Positions 10,620-23,053 of a stretch of DNA of 64,000 nt are shown here, one piece after another; the first letter of the stretch is position 1; every line of letters starts with the position of its first letter. The stretch is from Populus alba (Eukaryota; Streptophyta; Magnoliopsida; Malpighiales; Salicaceae), in contig NC_133284.1 of the NCBI RefSeq assembly GCF_005239225.2, positions 3,873,770 through 3,937,769 of the forward strand. The letters run 5' to 3'. Both the position numbers and the translations under genes were made by a program. The notes beneath the pieces are model-generated. The model was not told where the DNA came from and ran no database searches. It was given only the letters and a program-made list of their open reading frames with translations.

Positions 10620-11250
10620 TTATGATGGGTGACCTGCCCGAGTGGAAAAGAGAAAGAGTGGTCTCATTCTTTGGGTGACCTACCCAGGGGAAAGAATGGC
10701 CTCATTATTATGGGTGACCTACCCAGGTAAAAAAAAATGGAGAATGGTCTCATTCTTATGGGTGACCTACCCAGAAAATATGGTCTCATTGTGATGGGTG
10801 ACCTACCCAGAAAAAGGAAGAGTGGTCTCATTCTTTGGGTGACCTACCCAGGGGAAGGAATGGCCTCATTCTTATGGGTGACCTACCCAGATAAACAAAA
10901 AAATCGAGAATGGTCTCATTCTTATGGGTGACCTACCCAGAAAATATGGTCTCATTGTGATGGGTGACCTGCCCGAGGAAAAAGGAAGAGTGGTCTCATT
11001 CTTTGGGTGACCTACCGAGGGGAAGGAATGGCCTCATTCTTATGGGTGACCTACCCAGATAAACAAAAAAATGGAGAATGGTCTCATTCTTATGGGTGAC
11101 CTACCCAGAAAAGTATGGTCTCATTGTGATGGGTGACCTACCCAAGAAAAAAATGTGAAATGCGGTCTCATTGTAATGGGTGACCTACCCAGATAAAAAT
11201 ATGGAAAAAAAATGGTCGCGTTGTAATGGGTGACCTACCCAGAAAAATGT
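10620..11250. repeat. tandem repeat with TGGGTGACCTACCCA core, about 15 units
   Basis: About 40-50-bp units, each with a hairpin core TGGGT-GACCT-ACCCA and a variable spacer containing ATGGTCTCATT. Three more units occur in B at 27980-28110. Located in the untranslated zone between pol and the 3' LTR, where Tat/Ogre-group elements are known to carry tandem repeats. Confidence 0.9.
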
Positions 11251-11252
11251 TG

Positions 11253-11372
11253 GTGAGGGCTCAAAAGCGCACTCGAAAAGAGGTAGGGTTTAGAAAACGC
11301 ACTACCCAAAAAGTGAGGGCTCAAACAGCGCACTCGAAAAGAGGTAGGGTTAGAAAACGCACTTCCTGAGAA
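11253..11372. repeat. tandem repeat, GAGGGCTCAAA..GCGCACTC / GGTAGGGTT..ACTACC type
   Basis: About two copies of a two-part unit that is greatly amplified in B (28130-28650). Each part can pair: TGAG..CTCA and GGTAG..CTACC. Confidence 0.8.
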
Positions 11373-11951
11373 ATGATGATGAAATCCCGATCTGACAAAT
11401 GTTGAAAGCAATATATTATGGTTAATATGCATGTATGTTTTTGTTACCTATCTTGGAAACATAGGTCCCCCTTTCGTCGTAAACCTCTTTGCTCTTGTTT
11501 CAAGCTTTTCTCATGAACCGAAATATCCTTCATGTCCTTTTAGTGAAGAGATCTTTGGTTCCTTATGGGGCCCTTTCTTGCTCCATTGAGTTTTGCGCCA
11601 AAGGAAAAAAAAATTGGTTTTGTTCATGAAACTTTTAATACACTTAGCAAATTTTATAAAAGATGCTTTTTTATTATGATATCCCTTTTGGGTTTGGGTT
11701 TACTATGGACCCTTATGTGCATTTCGTGCACCTTTTGCCCCCTAGTGTGATGTGCAACTATATGTCAAGTAGATTTGATTTGGTTCACCAATTGATGGAG
11801 TCATCTTCTTAGTCATGCCAAAAAAAAGTTCTTTTAAACAAAAGATTTCAAATGTTATGAGATATATGTTATATATATATATAAAAGGACTCTTTACAAA
11901 GAGAAATTATGGCCGAAATTTATTTTATTGAACAGGAAATTATGAAATACA
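11373..11951. other. untranslated zone of element A
   Basis: No gene recognised. Contains TTTTGCCCCCTAGTGTGATG (11727-11747), a phrase with diverged relatives in B (28965-28990, 29545-29560, 29790-29810), supporting common descent of the A and B 3' zones. Confidence 0.6.
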
Positions 11952-13294
11952 TCAAGCGTAGTATTTCTTTACAGAGTCGGAATTCACAGGCCTAGCTAGA
12001 TCTTCTCCATCCATTCTAGACAGTAACAAAGCTCCTCCTGAGAATGCTTTCCTCACCACGTACGGCCCCTCGTAGTTAGGTGCCCATTTACTCTGATCTT
12101 CTCCAGGTAAAGGCAATATTTTCTTTAGTACAAGATCTCCTTCGTGGAATCCTCGAGGTCGAACCTTCTTGTCATAGGATTTAGCCATCCTTCTTTGGTA
12201 GAGTTGATGATGACAGATCGCGGCTATCCTCTTTTCACTGATCAGATTCAACTGTTCATATCTAACCTTTGCCCATTCTACCTCTTCCAGCTCAGAGTCT
12301 AACAACACTCTCAATGATGGGATTTCCATTTCTAAAGGCATCACCGCCTCCATTCCATATACCAACATGTATGGGGTGGCTCCTGTTGAGGTTCGAACTG
12401 CGGTGCGATATGCATGAAGGGCAAATGGCAACATCTCATGCCAATCCTTATAGGTGACTACAATCTTCTGAATAATCTTTTTGACATTCTTGTTAGCAGC
12501 TTCTACCGCACCATTCATCTTTGGTCTATATGGTGAAGAATTGGAATGCTTGATTTTCCATTTAGTGCAGAGCTCTATTATCATCTTGCCGTTGAAATTC
12601 TGGGCGTTATCAGTTATAATCTTTTCTGGTGGGCCATACCGACATATCAAATCTCTCTCAATAAATTTCTTCACCACTTTTTGCGTCACATGAGCAAATG
12701 ACCCAGCTTCTACCCATTTTGTGAAGTAGTCGATAGCCACTAGAATAAACCTATGACCATTGCTGGCTTTTGGGTTTACCGGTCCGATCACATCAATTCC
12801 CCACATTGCGAAGGGCCATGGAGATGTTAAATTAAACAGAGGAGCCGGAGGAGCATTGATTTTGTCACTGTATACTTGGCACTTATGACATTTCCGGACA
12901 TAATCGATACAATCCTTCTCTAACGTCATCTAGAAGTACCCGGCTCTTTGTATCTTCCTGGCCATCACATGTCCACTAGCATGAGTTGATGGCAAAATCC
13001 CTTCATGGACCTCCCGTACCGTGCTTTTTGCCTCAAATTCATCCAAAACATCTCACAAAAGTCCCGTCAGATGATTTTCTTATACAAAATCTCCCCATCA
13101 AGATAAAAATCCATTGCCAACCTTCTCAAGGTCTTCTTGTCGATTTTGGATGCCCCCATGGGATATGCCTGGTTTTGGATGAAATTCTTGATATCATAGT
13201 ACCACGGGTTTCCATCCACTTCTTCTTTCGACTGAGCACAATGAGCAGGGTTATTTCTGATATTGATGTGTACTGGTTTGTACCTTGTGCCCAA
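11952..13294 (-). pseudogene. integrase of element A (Ty3/gypsy, Tat-like)
   Basis: The main open part (11952-12929) has the zinc-finger cysteines CHKCQ, catalytic D in WGIDVIGPV, D in ITDNAQNF and E in NGAVEAANKNVKK, followed by a C-terminal region (FHEGDLVLKK) ending KKYYA. A TAG at 12930-12932, apparently from TGG, interrupts the frame just upstream, in RAGYF(stop)MTLEKDC. The N-terminal part continues in 13067-13294 (IRNNPAHCAQSKEEVDGNPWYYDIK style). Family role: inserting element cDNA. Inactive here because of this stop and others upstream. Confidence 0.9.
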
Positions 13295-13297
13295 AGT

Positions 13298-13920
13298 CTA
13301 TCTTGGCATAGATGCTAGTGTGGCCAAAGCATCTGCAAACTGGTTCCCTTCCCTTCCCAGATGGGTGAACTCTATTTCCTCAAATTCTTTAGCTAGCTGA
13401 GACAGGTATTCTTGGTAAGGCCTTAACTTCTCTTCTTTGGTTTGCCATTCTCCTTTTACTTGGCAAATGATCAACATTGAGTCTCCATACACATCTATCT
13501 TTTTGATGTTCATCTCTAATGCAGCCTCTAAACCAAGAATGCAAGCTTCATACCGCTCAGCCGTTGTTGTTGGTGCACCCGAAACTGCAGCTTAACTGAA
13601 ACGCGGATTACTGCTTCTTATTAGGAGAAGATTATTACTGCCCCCCGCTCCGTTACCCATACATGACAGCACCATCAAAGTACATAACCCATCCCCAATC
13701 TGATTTCTCTTCCTCGATTGCAAAACACATCTTCCATCGGGAAAGTCAAAGTTTAACGGCTTCATAATCTTCCATAGCATGGTCAGCCAGGTGATCGGCA
13801 ATAACACTCCCTTTCACGGCTTTCCTCGTCATATATACTATGTCATACTCAGCCAAAAGACTTGCCATCTTGCAATTCGGCTAGATAGATAAGGCTTTTC
13901 ACAAATGTACGCTTAACAGG
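13298..13920 (-). pseudogene. RNase H region of element A, frameshifted
   Basis: The 13298-13513 frame encodes the C-terminal half of the RNase H domain (VYGDSMLIICQVKGEW, then EFTHLGREGNQFADALATLA). The upstream part, with FDGAV..GNGAG-like sequence near 13625-13690, is in other frames, so at least two indels are present. Confidence 0.8.
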
Positions 13921-14229
13921 TCTAACTTGGAAATTAACCATGTAGTGTGATACAACATATACTGACGTAATCTCTTTGTAGCACCCATGCTAAGTGCGCA
14001 GCACAGCTTCTCAATCACAGTATACCTAGACTCATATTCCGTGAACTTCTTGCTTAGGTAATAAATGCCCTTTCCTTCCTTCCGGTTTCATCATGTTGCC
14101 AAGCACACATCCATTGCTGTTTCGGTTACTGTTAGTATAAAATCAATGGCCTTTCTGGTACGGGAGGAACAAGCAGAGGTGGATTTAGCAAGTACTGCTT
14201 GATTTTTCTCAGAAGCTTTTATCACACTC

Positions 14230-14930
14230 TTCATTCTATATTCCAGGGTTCTTCTTCCTTAACAAACGAAAGATCGGGTCACAAGTCGCGGTTTAAATGG
14301 GAATATAAACCGAGCGATGTAATTCAACCTTCCTAAGAAACCTCTCACCTCCCTTCTCAGTCTTGGGGGGGTCGGCATAGATTGAATAGTTTTTACTTTT
14401 TCAGGATCCACTTCTATCCCTTTTTTGTCACTCACCCACAAACGGCCCCAACAGCGTACGGATTTCACTCCGAATGAACACTTTGCTGGTTAAAGCCTCA
14501 ACTTATATTTCCTTAATCTTTCAAATAATTTCTTCAATATTTAGAACATGATTCTCTCCCTCTTTAGATTTAGCAACCATGTCATCCACGTATACTTCAA
14601 TCTCTTTGTGCATCATGCTCGTGAAACAAAGTCACCATAGCCCTTTGGTAAGTGGCCCAGCATTCTTTAAACCAAATGGCATGAATTTGTAGCAAAAGGT
14701 TCCCCATGGTGTTACAAAGGCTTGTCTTCTCCTATCCTCTGGCGCCATTCTTATCTGATTGTAGCCTGAAAACCCATCCATGAAGGAAATATGTGGAGTT
14801 GCGTGCTGCATTATCAAGCTAACATATCTATGTGTGGTAAAGGGAAATTATCTTTAGGCTAGCCCGGTTTAAAATCACCCTAAAGTCCACGCAAACTCTG
14901 ATTACGTTACCTTCCTTTTTTGGGTACCAC
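14230..14930 (-). pseudogene. reverse transcriptase of element A, frameshifted
   Basis: RT motifs occur in several frames: RVCVDFR and NRASLKDNFPLPHIDM (about 14830-14900), FMDGFSGYNQI and TPWGTFCYKFMPFGLKNAG (14632-14817), the catalytic YVDDMVAKSKEGENHV (14545-14600) and GFLGRLNYIARFI (14300-14350). Multiple frameshifts and a stop show a decayed copy. Confidence 0.88.
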
Positions 14931-15545
14931 CACTATGTTTGACACCCATTGTGGATACTTCACTACTTCCAAAAAACCAGCGTCCCATTGTTTTTTCAAT
15001 TTCCGCCTTTACTTTGATTAAGACCTCCGGATGAGTTCTCCTTACTTTTTTCTGCTTAATCGGCTTGCATCCTTCCAGTCAATGGTATTCTAGTGCAGCT
15101 ACAATGTCTGTATCCAAGACCAGGCATATTCCTCGGTAGGACAGGCAAAGACATCCACATAATCATTGAGCAATGCAATCAACTCTTCTTTGCTTCAGGG
15201 GGTGATCAAAGTCCTTATCTTTCAGCTCTCGCTTGATTTTCTTCATTGCCTACATTTATGGTTTCAAGTTCCCTCTTTAGCGGGCCTCCAAGCCTGTTCG
15301 TGTTGTTCTTATTAATTTGTGAATTCCCATATGTTTTTCAATCTTCCCATTCCTCATCTTTCTACAGGCCACTATGTATTCTTTAAATTTTGGCCATTCA
15401 TTCTCAATGTAAAGTGCAGGTGTTGTTGTGGAGGATCCGCTTTTCAGAGTTCCTGAAAAGCGGAAAGTGGATGTGTAAATGCATAGTAAGACATTAGATG
15501 GATTCTTTGAAAAATGTATGATTCAATAAAAGATTGGCTCACAAC
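14931..15545 (-). pseudogene. pol region upstream of RT in element A, cut by gap
   Basis: Minus-strand sequence reads like the protease-RT linker of Tat elements (for example ALYIENEWPKFKEYIVACRKM near 15370-15415) with frame breaks. It stops at the N gap, so protease and gag are not seen. Confidence 0.6.
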
Positions 15546-16045
15546 NNNNNNNNNNNNNNNNNNNNNNNNNNNNNNNNNNNNNNNNNNNNNNNNNNNNNNN
15601 NNNNNNNNNNNNNNNNNNNNNNNNNNNNNNNNNNNNNNNNNNNNNNNNNNNNNNNNNNNNNNNNNNNNNNNNNNNNNNNNNNNNNNNNNNNNNNNNNNNN
15701 NNNNNNNNNNNNNNNNNNNNNNNNNNNNNNNNNNNNNNNNNNNNNNNNNNNNNNNNNNNNNNNNNNNNNNNNNNNNNNNNNNNNNNNNNNNNNNNNNNNN
15801 NNNNNNNNNNNNNNNNNNNNNNNNNNNNNNNNNNNNNNNNNNNNNNNNNNNNNNNNNNNNNNNNNNNNNNNNNNNNNNNNNNNNNNNNNNNNNNNNNNNN
15901 NNNNNNNNNNNNNNNNNNNNNNNNNNNNNNNNNNNNNNNNNNNNNNNNNNNNNNNNNNNNNNNNNNNNNNNNNNNNNNNNNNNNNNNNNNNNNNNNNNNN
16001 NNNNNNNNNNNNNNNNNNNNNNNNNNNNNNNNNNNNNNNNNNNNN
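15546..16045. other. assembly gap, 500 N
   Basis: Exactly 500 N, a common placeholder length, so the true size is unknown. It removes the 5' half of element A and the 5' part of the WAK-like pseudogene. ORFs spanning it are meaningless. Confidence 0.99.
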
Positions 16046-18129
16046 TTGTGAGTCTACCTGCAGTGACGTAGAGTAAAAATTTCTGCCAGGCTTCACCCCC
16101 ATCATTCCTTCAGGTTTTCAATCCAAAATTAGAAGCTACAGATGATAATCAAGATAGAGAAGGATGCAAGCTGGCCTTCCTGGTGAACCAGACATGGTTC
16201 GAATCGAATGTCAGCGATCCATTCTCGTTGCAATATAGAGATTATGTTCCAGCAGAGCTTGGTTGGACAACGAATGTGAATTCTGATGATCCCGTGCATT
16301 GCAGAGGATATTACAATGAGTCTTTTCGATCCGAATGTGTGTGTGGTTGGGGCTATGAGGGCATCCCTTACCTTGGATGCATAGGTAAATACTTTTTTTC
16401 CTCCAAAAATATTAGTGATGACAGCATTTTGTTTGTTGAGAAAATGATGATTTTGCTATGGGAATGGTGGCTTGCTAATTTTGTTAGTGATATTTGTCCT
16501 AACATTGGATAATCATCTTATTCGTTTTGGATTTTTTCTCTTATTATTTTATTAGATGTGGATGAATGTAAAGAATCAAAGCATTCGTGCCGAGGGTTAC
16601 TTAAATGTGTAAATACACGGGGGTCTTTCGATTGCGAGATCAATAAACTTTATATAGCCTTGATAGGTAAGTCTAAGATTTCTTCTCTTCTTCTACTTTC
16701 TTGCTGTCGTTGTTCTTGTTGTTTTGCTTACTAGGATGGTAAAACAGAGAAGAAGCTCTTATTTTTGGAGTGAGCCAAAAGATTAAATGTATAAAATTTT
16801 AAAATACTAGCTACTAAATCTAGCTTGTTGCTACTCAGCAGTCATATATATATATATATGCTGATGATTGCACATGCCAACAAATTAACTTTTTCTTCGT
16901 TGTAAATAATGCAGTTATAGGCGCAGTTGTCCTGGCATTGTCATCGCTGATGGGCATTTGGTGGTTGTATAAACTTGTAAAGAAATGGCAAAAGATTGAA
17001 CTCAAAAAGAAATTCTTCAAACGAAACGGTGGGCTATTGTTACAGCAGGAATTACGTGCTGCTGAAGGTTGGGTTCAAAAAACAAAAATATACAGTTCAA
17101 AGGAGTTGGAAGTAGCCACTGATCGTTTTAATGTGAATAGAATACTCGGTCAAGGTGGTCAAGGCACAGTTTATAAAGGGATGTTAGCAGATGGAAGGAT
17201 TGTTGCTGTTAAGAAGTCCGTGGTCGTTGATGAAGGAAAGCTTGAAGAATTTATCAATGAGGTCGTCGTTCTTTCACAAATCAACCATAGAATGTGGTTA
17301 AGTTGCTCGGTTGTTGCTTGGAGACTGAAGTTCCGTTGCTAGTCTATGAGTTCATTCCCAATGGAAATCTTTACAAGTATATCCATGATCAAAACGAAGA
17401 TCTCTTGTTATCTTGGGAGATGCGATTACGGATTGCCATTGAAGTTGCCGGAGCACTTTCCTATCTACACTCAGCAACATCCATTCCGATTTATCACCGT
17501 GATATCAAGTCTACAAACATACTCCTAGATGAGAAATACAGAGCAAAAGTATCTGATTTTGGATCTTCAAGATCTATATCCATCGATCAAACTCACTTGA
17601 CCACTCTTGTGCAAGGTACTTTTTGGCTACTTGGATCCCGAGTACTTCCAGTCTTAGTCAATTTACAGAAAAGAGTGATGTTTTATAGCTTTGGAGTGGT
17701 TCTGGTTGAGCTCATAAGCGGACAAAAACCGATATTTTCTGTAAGTCAGACAGAGACTAGAAGTTTAGCCACGCATTTTATTATGTTGATGGAAGACAAT
17801 AGACTGTCTGATATTCTTGATGCTAGAGTTAAGGAGGGCTGTCAGAGTGAAGAAGTTATCTCTGTTGCTAATCTTGCGAAAAGATGCTTGAATTTGAATG
17901 GGAAAAATCGACCTACAATGCGAGAAGTCACATCAGAGTTGGAGAGGATAAATGGATTGTCTCAAAAAGAGCTAAATATATTCAAGAGAACTGTAAAATA
18001 TCAAAAAACACCATGGATGATGCAAGCAATGATTGGGATGCAGTTTCGACATCAATCAGTGGTGAATTTGATACTGGCAGGACTACATCATCCGATGGTG
18101 AACCGTTGATAAATATTACAACATGCTGA
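16046..18129 (+). pseudogene. WAK-like receptor kinase, 5' truncated by gap, multiple indels
   Basis: Three exons by comparison with the intact gene at 54654: end of exon 1 (to 16384; C-terminal WAK ectodomain ending GWGYEGIPYLGC), exon 2 16556-16666 (EGF-like, DVDECKESKHSCRG), exon 3 from 16915 (transmembrane helix, then kinase). GT-AG borders and phases fit. Kinase landmarks: [40 protein letters not shown]. Breaks: 1-bp deletion at about 17290 (NHRNVVKLL region), three 1-bp T insertions at about 17620-17624, 17653-17656 and 17681-17684 that together restore the frame but scramble the activation segment, and a 2-bp insertion near 17975-17981 shifting the C-terminal tail. Either a pseudogene or an error-prone consensus beside the gap; I favour pseudogene. 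Confidence 0.85.
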
Positions 18130-18843
18130 TTTTTACAAGACATATCAATCGCTGAAAACATTCATGCGTCTCTGTTTTTCTTTTCCCTTGTTCCCTTCTG
18201 TTGGTTCAAATTCTTATGTTTGAGATTTCGGTTAAATTTCTCCATGGTAGAATTTCAATAAAATATGATTAATCAACGGACGAAAATGGAAATTTCTTAG
18301 ATATATGGACTGGATTTGATGTGTTGACGATCCTATTTATGGGATCAAACCTTTATGTGTGTTAGTGTGTGTTTATATATAATATAACAAATTATTAAAA
18401 GCAATCTATCTATCTATCACATTAAAATGATACTCTTCACAAGTAATATTATGGGCAAAGTTTTCATTTTGACATATGGACATGCCAAAATATGCCAATG
18501 ATTCATAAACTTGCTCATCATAATATGCCACATGTAAAAATTATAAAATGAGATAAATCTTTTATTGATGTGGGATATGTTGTGAAGATGTTTGTAAAAG
18601 ATTAAACAAGACAAAGCTAATGAAGAACTCAGGCGTATTAACTAAAGCAATTATAACTTCAGAATATTCAATAAGCCCAGTTTTATAGAAGGGTTAGCTT
18701 ACTGTAACTAGTTAAGGTCCGGAAGGCCTTCATATTAGGCATAGAATGTAAACCCCATGTTAAACAACACCACTTCCAAGTGAAAAATAATAAATTTAAA
18801 AGAAATTTTGTCATGACTAGGGGTGAAAATCCATGGTAATTAG
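18130..18843. other. 3' flank of the WAK-like pseudogene
   Basis: 18140-18300 matches the 3' flanks at 49255-49580 and 53930-54240 (TTTGAGATTTC, TTTCTCCATGRTA). From 18300 to 18843 the sequence is AT-rich with no recognised feature. Confidence 0.65.
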
Positions 18844-19183
18844 CAGGGGTGTTTAAAAAAACCAATTAACCGAAAAAACCGATGAAAAATTAACCGAGAA
18901 AACCGAATTGCAATGAAAAACCAATTAAACTGATTTTTAAAACCATAAAATCTTGCCGGTTCAGTTCAATTTTGGTTTTACAATTGAAACTGGTGAACCA
19001 AACCAAACCAAACCAACCATAAAATAAAAGACCTATAAATACTACAGTAAACCTAACCCTAATTAATAACATTACATGAAAAGCCGCCGCTCAGACCAAA
19101 GATGATTTATCCCTTTCTTCCTTTCCCTTTCAATTTTCATCCACTCTGTGATGCAAATCAGGAGGAGACAAAGGAAGGAACCC

Positions 19184-19610
19184 TGTAAAACACAAAGATT
19201 ACTGGAAGACAGAAACATGGGAAACCAAGGAAACGTGAAAGCTGATTAAAAGCTTACTAGCTGTAGTTTAATATTTCCTAGTCAGGTTGATTAAGAAAAC
19301 TTATCAGTTGTAGTTATTATTTTCCTAGTTAGCTAGCAGTTTCCTAGTTAGACTAGGATTAGAGTTCAAATATGTATTAGATTATAATTCATTAGTAGAG
19401 GGTATTTAAGAAGAGAGCATAACATAAGAAACGACAGTTTTTGTAATCAGGCAATTTGCTATTCTTAATACAAATTCTAGAGTGATTCCTCTACAGAGAG
19501 ATTCTGCCTTAGATTGTTGTTCTTATTGTAAGCAACAAAAGGTTGCAAAGAGCAATTACACTACTCTGTGTCTCTTCCCCCTACATCTATCTCTTCTCTA
19601 ACAAAACAAT
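19184..19610 (+). repeat. possible solo LTR in the hAT leader
   Basis: 427 bp flanked by AACCC on both sides (19179-19183 and 19611-19615). It begins TGTAAAACAC, contains a TATA-like GGTATTTAAGAAG (about 19398-19411) and a poly(A)-like TTCTTAATACAAATT (19464-19478), as in copia LTRs. It ends ACAAT rather than CA, which weakens the call. Confidence 0.45.
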
Positions 19611-20728
19611 AACCCACATCTCCATCTAGTATACTTGTAGCCAAACAAAAACCCTTGGGTTCTCTCTTCACTTGCAACAGAAAGAGAGGGCTCCTCCATT
19701 AGAGAAAAGACGGCAAGGTAAAGTTTATCCATGTGTTAATTCTGGCCTTCGTGTGCTTGTATCATTTGTTTCAAACTTTCATGCTTCTCTGACCTTTTCT
19801 TCTCCTTTTTCTATCCTCTTACAACTAGGGTTTTTGCATATTTCTTCAAGTTCACCCCCCTCCTCTCTCCTTTATCTTGTTTCAGTCATGCCTTTTGTCT
19901 TATTTGATTTTCTTGAGTTCTTGATTCCTTTGTTTAGTATTATTAACTTTAATATGTGGTTTTGATTTGTATTATCAACTATCAATCCGTTTTATCCTGA
20001 TTGCTAGTGCCTTTTATTTGCCTTGAATTGATAGACTATTTTATGGTCAAGATTTTGTTGTTGATTTATGGATAGACTTGAGTTGGTAAAAGCTTGTTCA
20101 ACTATCAATTCTGTCAGTATGGTTGATGTAGTGGGACAATGGATAGGTTACAAAGTTGGCTATAATGTGAAACTATAGTTGTTGGGTGTTATGTTATATT
20201 TATAATAAGTTCAAGTTTACTGTTGATTTTTTTGACTTCATGGTTTGTTGAATTTTTAGATATTGATTGCTTTGTTCAGTTAAAATTATTGTGTGTTTTT
20301 GCAAAACCTTTTCCATGGAAATATTTGATTTTCATGTATGATCTATTATAAACCATTGTTCCATTATAATGTACACCTTGTTTGAAATTTTTTTGCCTAG
20401 TCAGATGTTGGAGCTCATTATGATGTGTATTTCTATGAGTAGTATACAAGTTTTTTAGAATAGAGAGGTGACAGATGCCTTTTTGCAATTTTATGAACCT
20501 AACATGATGCTCAACTTTTGCTTGATTCACCAAAAGGCTTTTTTCTTGCTTTTGCATTAATTGGCAGAATAGTGGGCAATTGGGTAGAATAGTGGGTTTT
20601 TTTTCTTGCTTTTGCAATTGGAAATAATTTCTGGTCTTTAAATCCTCTTTGCAATTGAACATGTTAGCTTTAACTTTAAAATTCATGTTTTTTATTTTAT
20701 TTTTTATTTTTTATTTTTTATAATTTTA
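19611..20728 (+). other. hAT transposase leader with probable 5'-UTR intron
   Basis: GACGGCAAG|GTAAAG near 19708-19722 looks like a splice donor and ATAATTTTAG|ATGGG at 20728 an acceptor directly before the transposase start. A long 5' leader intron is plausible for plant hAT genes. No ORF of note in between. Confidence 0.4.
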
Positions 20729-21727
20729 GATGGGTAATCGGGAAGATCCTACACCAAATGAATCAAAATCCTTCAAGTTCGGATCCTAATTCTTTGCCTA
20801 TTCCAGTTCCAGTTCCAGGTGCTATTTCTAGTACAAATAGCAACACTGAAAGTGAAGGTAATCCACCTTTTAAATCTAATAAAAAAAAACATCCCAAATT
20901 TGGGATCCTTTTAAAAAACTAGATGGTAATCCTAAAGCTCATAGGGTTACATGTATGTATTGTGGAAAAGACTATGCATGTCATACTATACTTAATAGGA
21001 CTAGTAACTTGTGGAGTCATCTAGTTGTATGCATAAAATTTCCTTTTGTGATTGACCGAAAATAAAAAAACTTTAGTTTTAAAAACCTAGGCTTATAATA
21101 AAGGGGGTAATAATGGAGAGGAAAATTTGATGACTATTAAGGCAGTAGGTTATAGTTATGAAGAGTGTAGGAAAGCCCTGGGAAAAATAATTATACTTGA
21201 TGAGCTACCTTTTAACTTTGTTGAAAACCAAGGATTTAAATCATTTTGTCAAGTAATGTAACCTAGATCTGATGTTCCTTTTCGTTTGATGATTTGGAGA
21301 GATTGTTTGAAAATTTATGTAGATGAGAAGGAAAAATTAAAGAAAGCTTTTAAAGATCAACGTTTATGTTTAACAATCGATACTTGGACATCAATCCAAA
21401 ATATTAATTATATGTGTTTGACTGCTCATTGGATTGATGAAGGTTGAAATTTGAATAAAATAGTTCTAAATTTTTGTCAAGTTTCTAATCATAAAGGTGA
21501 AATAATTGGCCAAGCAATTGAGAGTTGTTTATTGGAATAGGGAATTGATAACATTTTAACAGTTATAGTAGACAATACAAGTTCAAATAATTTGACAATA
21601 AAATATTTGAAGAGAGTAACAAATAATTGGGCAACTAATATATTGTCAAAATACTTCATGCATGTTAGATATTGTGTACATATTGTCAATCTTATTGTAT
21701 GTGCGGGATTGAAAGATATTGATGATT
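20729..21727 (+). pseudogene. hAT transposase, N-terminal half (BED finger and catalytic region)
   Basis: Encodes a BED-type zinc finger (WDPFKKLDGNPKAHRVTC, MYCGKDYAC, NLWSHL; about 20902-21032) after a Ser/Pro-rich N-terminus in another frame; an A-run at 20881-20889 causes that shift. Downstream are LTIDTWTSIQNINYMCLTAHWID (21367-21440), the conserved hAT segment, and GEIIGQAIESCL. In-frame stops (near 21060, 21259, 21445 and 21538) show decay. The frame ends at element D and resumes at 37612. Confidence 0.88.
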
Positions 21728-23053
21728 CAGTTTGTCATAACCCAATTCTGGGTTACTCCCAAAAATTAATTTCTTTTTCAAAAATTAAAATAAAAAAATA
21801 AAATAAAGGCTGACAACGTTGAGAAAGCAAATCGGGGAATCAAGCTGCAATTTTGAAGAAAATTCAAGGCCTAATTGTACCTTATTATGCCCAAAAAAGA
21901 AGAAAAAATTTCAAATTCAAGGTCAAATTAAATGATTATTGGACGAATTTGCATAAAAATTACGTTCAAAGACATAATTAAATTTTTAATAGGCCAATTT
22001 GATTTGATCATAGCCCAAATTAAATTTTAATTATGTTTAAGAATTAATTTAGGTCCAATTAAAGGATTTAATTAAGTGCAATGACTTAATTATACTTTAA
22101 ATGGGTCAAATTAATTTTATTTTGGGCTTAAGTGGTGAAAAATTAAGTTTGAGAGCTTAATTAGGGTTTAATTAAGAAGATTGGAATTTTAAGAGATCAA
22201 ATTTGATTTTAAGCAAGATAATTGATTGAAATTAAGGGCTTAATCGCATTAAATAAAAAAGGTTTAGGGTCAATTAGGGTTCAATTGACAGCAATTGAAA
22301 GAGAAAGGACTGAAATGAACCTTGGCCAAAAACAGATTTCATCACTGTTCATTATTTTTTTTTTCTTTTGAAAAAACTGGTCCAGTTGACTACTTTGCCG
22401 CTGCATTGAATGTATCTAATATCCACCAAATTTGACAAATCTTATACTAAAATGATCCTTTGCACTTTCTCTGCAACTCCATGTGACCCGTTCAGGCTAA
22501 ATGACAATATATTAGCACTGGTGGCAGCCTAAAGAGTCCTACTCAGTCAGCTTTTGTCTGCAGAATTGCGACCCATGATGCCTAAGTTAAGCCAATGGTT
22601 GGGATTCTTCCCAACTAAATGAAGGGCTGAAATTTCCCCCCCATGTAGACAAGATTGCCCTCTTCCACCGTCTATAAATAGAGGTGGATTTCATGGCCTG
22701 AGAGAGGAGAAAATCGGGTCTAAAGTCGGCAAAAAAACTAGTTTTTCTTCCGGTTTCTGCACATTTCTTCTTTCTCTCTCTCTCCATCGTGGCCTTCAGC
22801 CACCACCACCCTCATCACCGGTCTTCCCACCATCATCTGTACCACAAGAAGCCAACGCAACCACTAGCCGACCACCAAAAGCCACCGTCGGTTTCTCTCT
22901 CCTCACTGCAGCCCCTCTCGCGTGTTTTTTTCTTCTTTTTTTGCTTCCTCTGCAACTTTTCTTCTTCCCGCCGTGACCTGCAACCAACTCCAACTGCCAG
23001 CCACCAACTCTTCCATCGTCCTCAGCTAGACCAATGACGGCAGCCACCACCAC

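Larger units (their letters stand above)
7505..15545 (-). mobile_element. Tat-like Ty3/gypsy retrotransposon A, degenerate and cut by the assembly gap
   Basis: On the minus strand the visible order is pol (RT, RNase H, integrase), a long 3' untranslated zone with tandem repeats, polypurine tract and 3' LTR (10288-7505). Gag, the primer site and the 5' LTR are missing, lost in or beyond the N gap. LTR ends (TGTTGTAACCC on the sense strand), repeat types and gag/pol style match element B, so A and B are one family. Many frameshifts and stops show it is old. Assignment to the Tat/Ogre-like group rests on the integrase and gag style and on the 3' tandem repeats; not confirmed by tree. Confidence 0.88.

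Noticed and set aside
10620..11250. CRISPR-like look of regularly spaced GGTGACCTACCCAG repeats
   Set aside because: Plant nuclear sequence, spacers are themselves related, and the array lies inside a retroelement.
15514..16105. ORFs spanning the run of N
   Set aside because: Unknown bases; no evidence.
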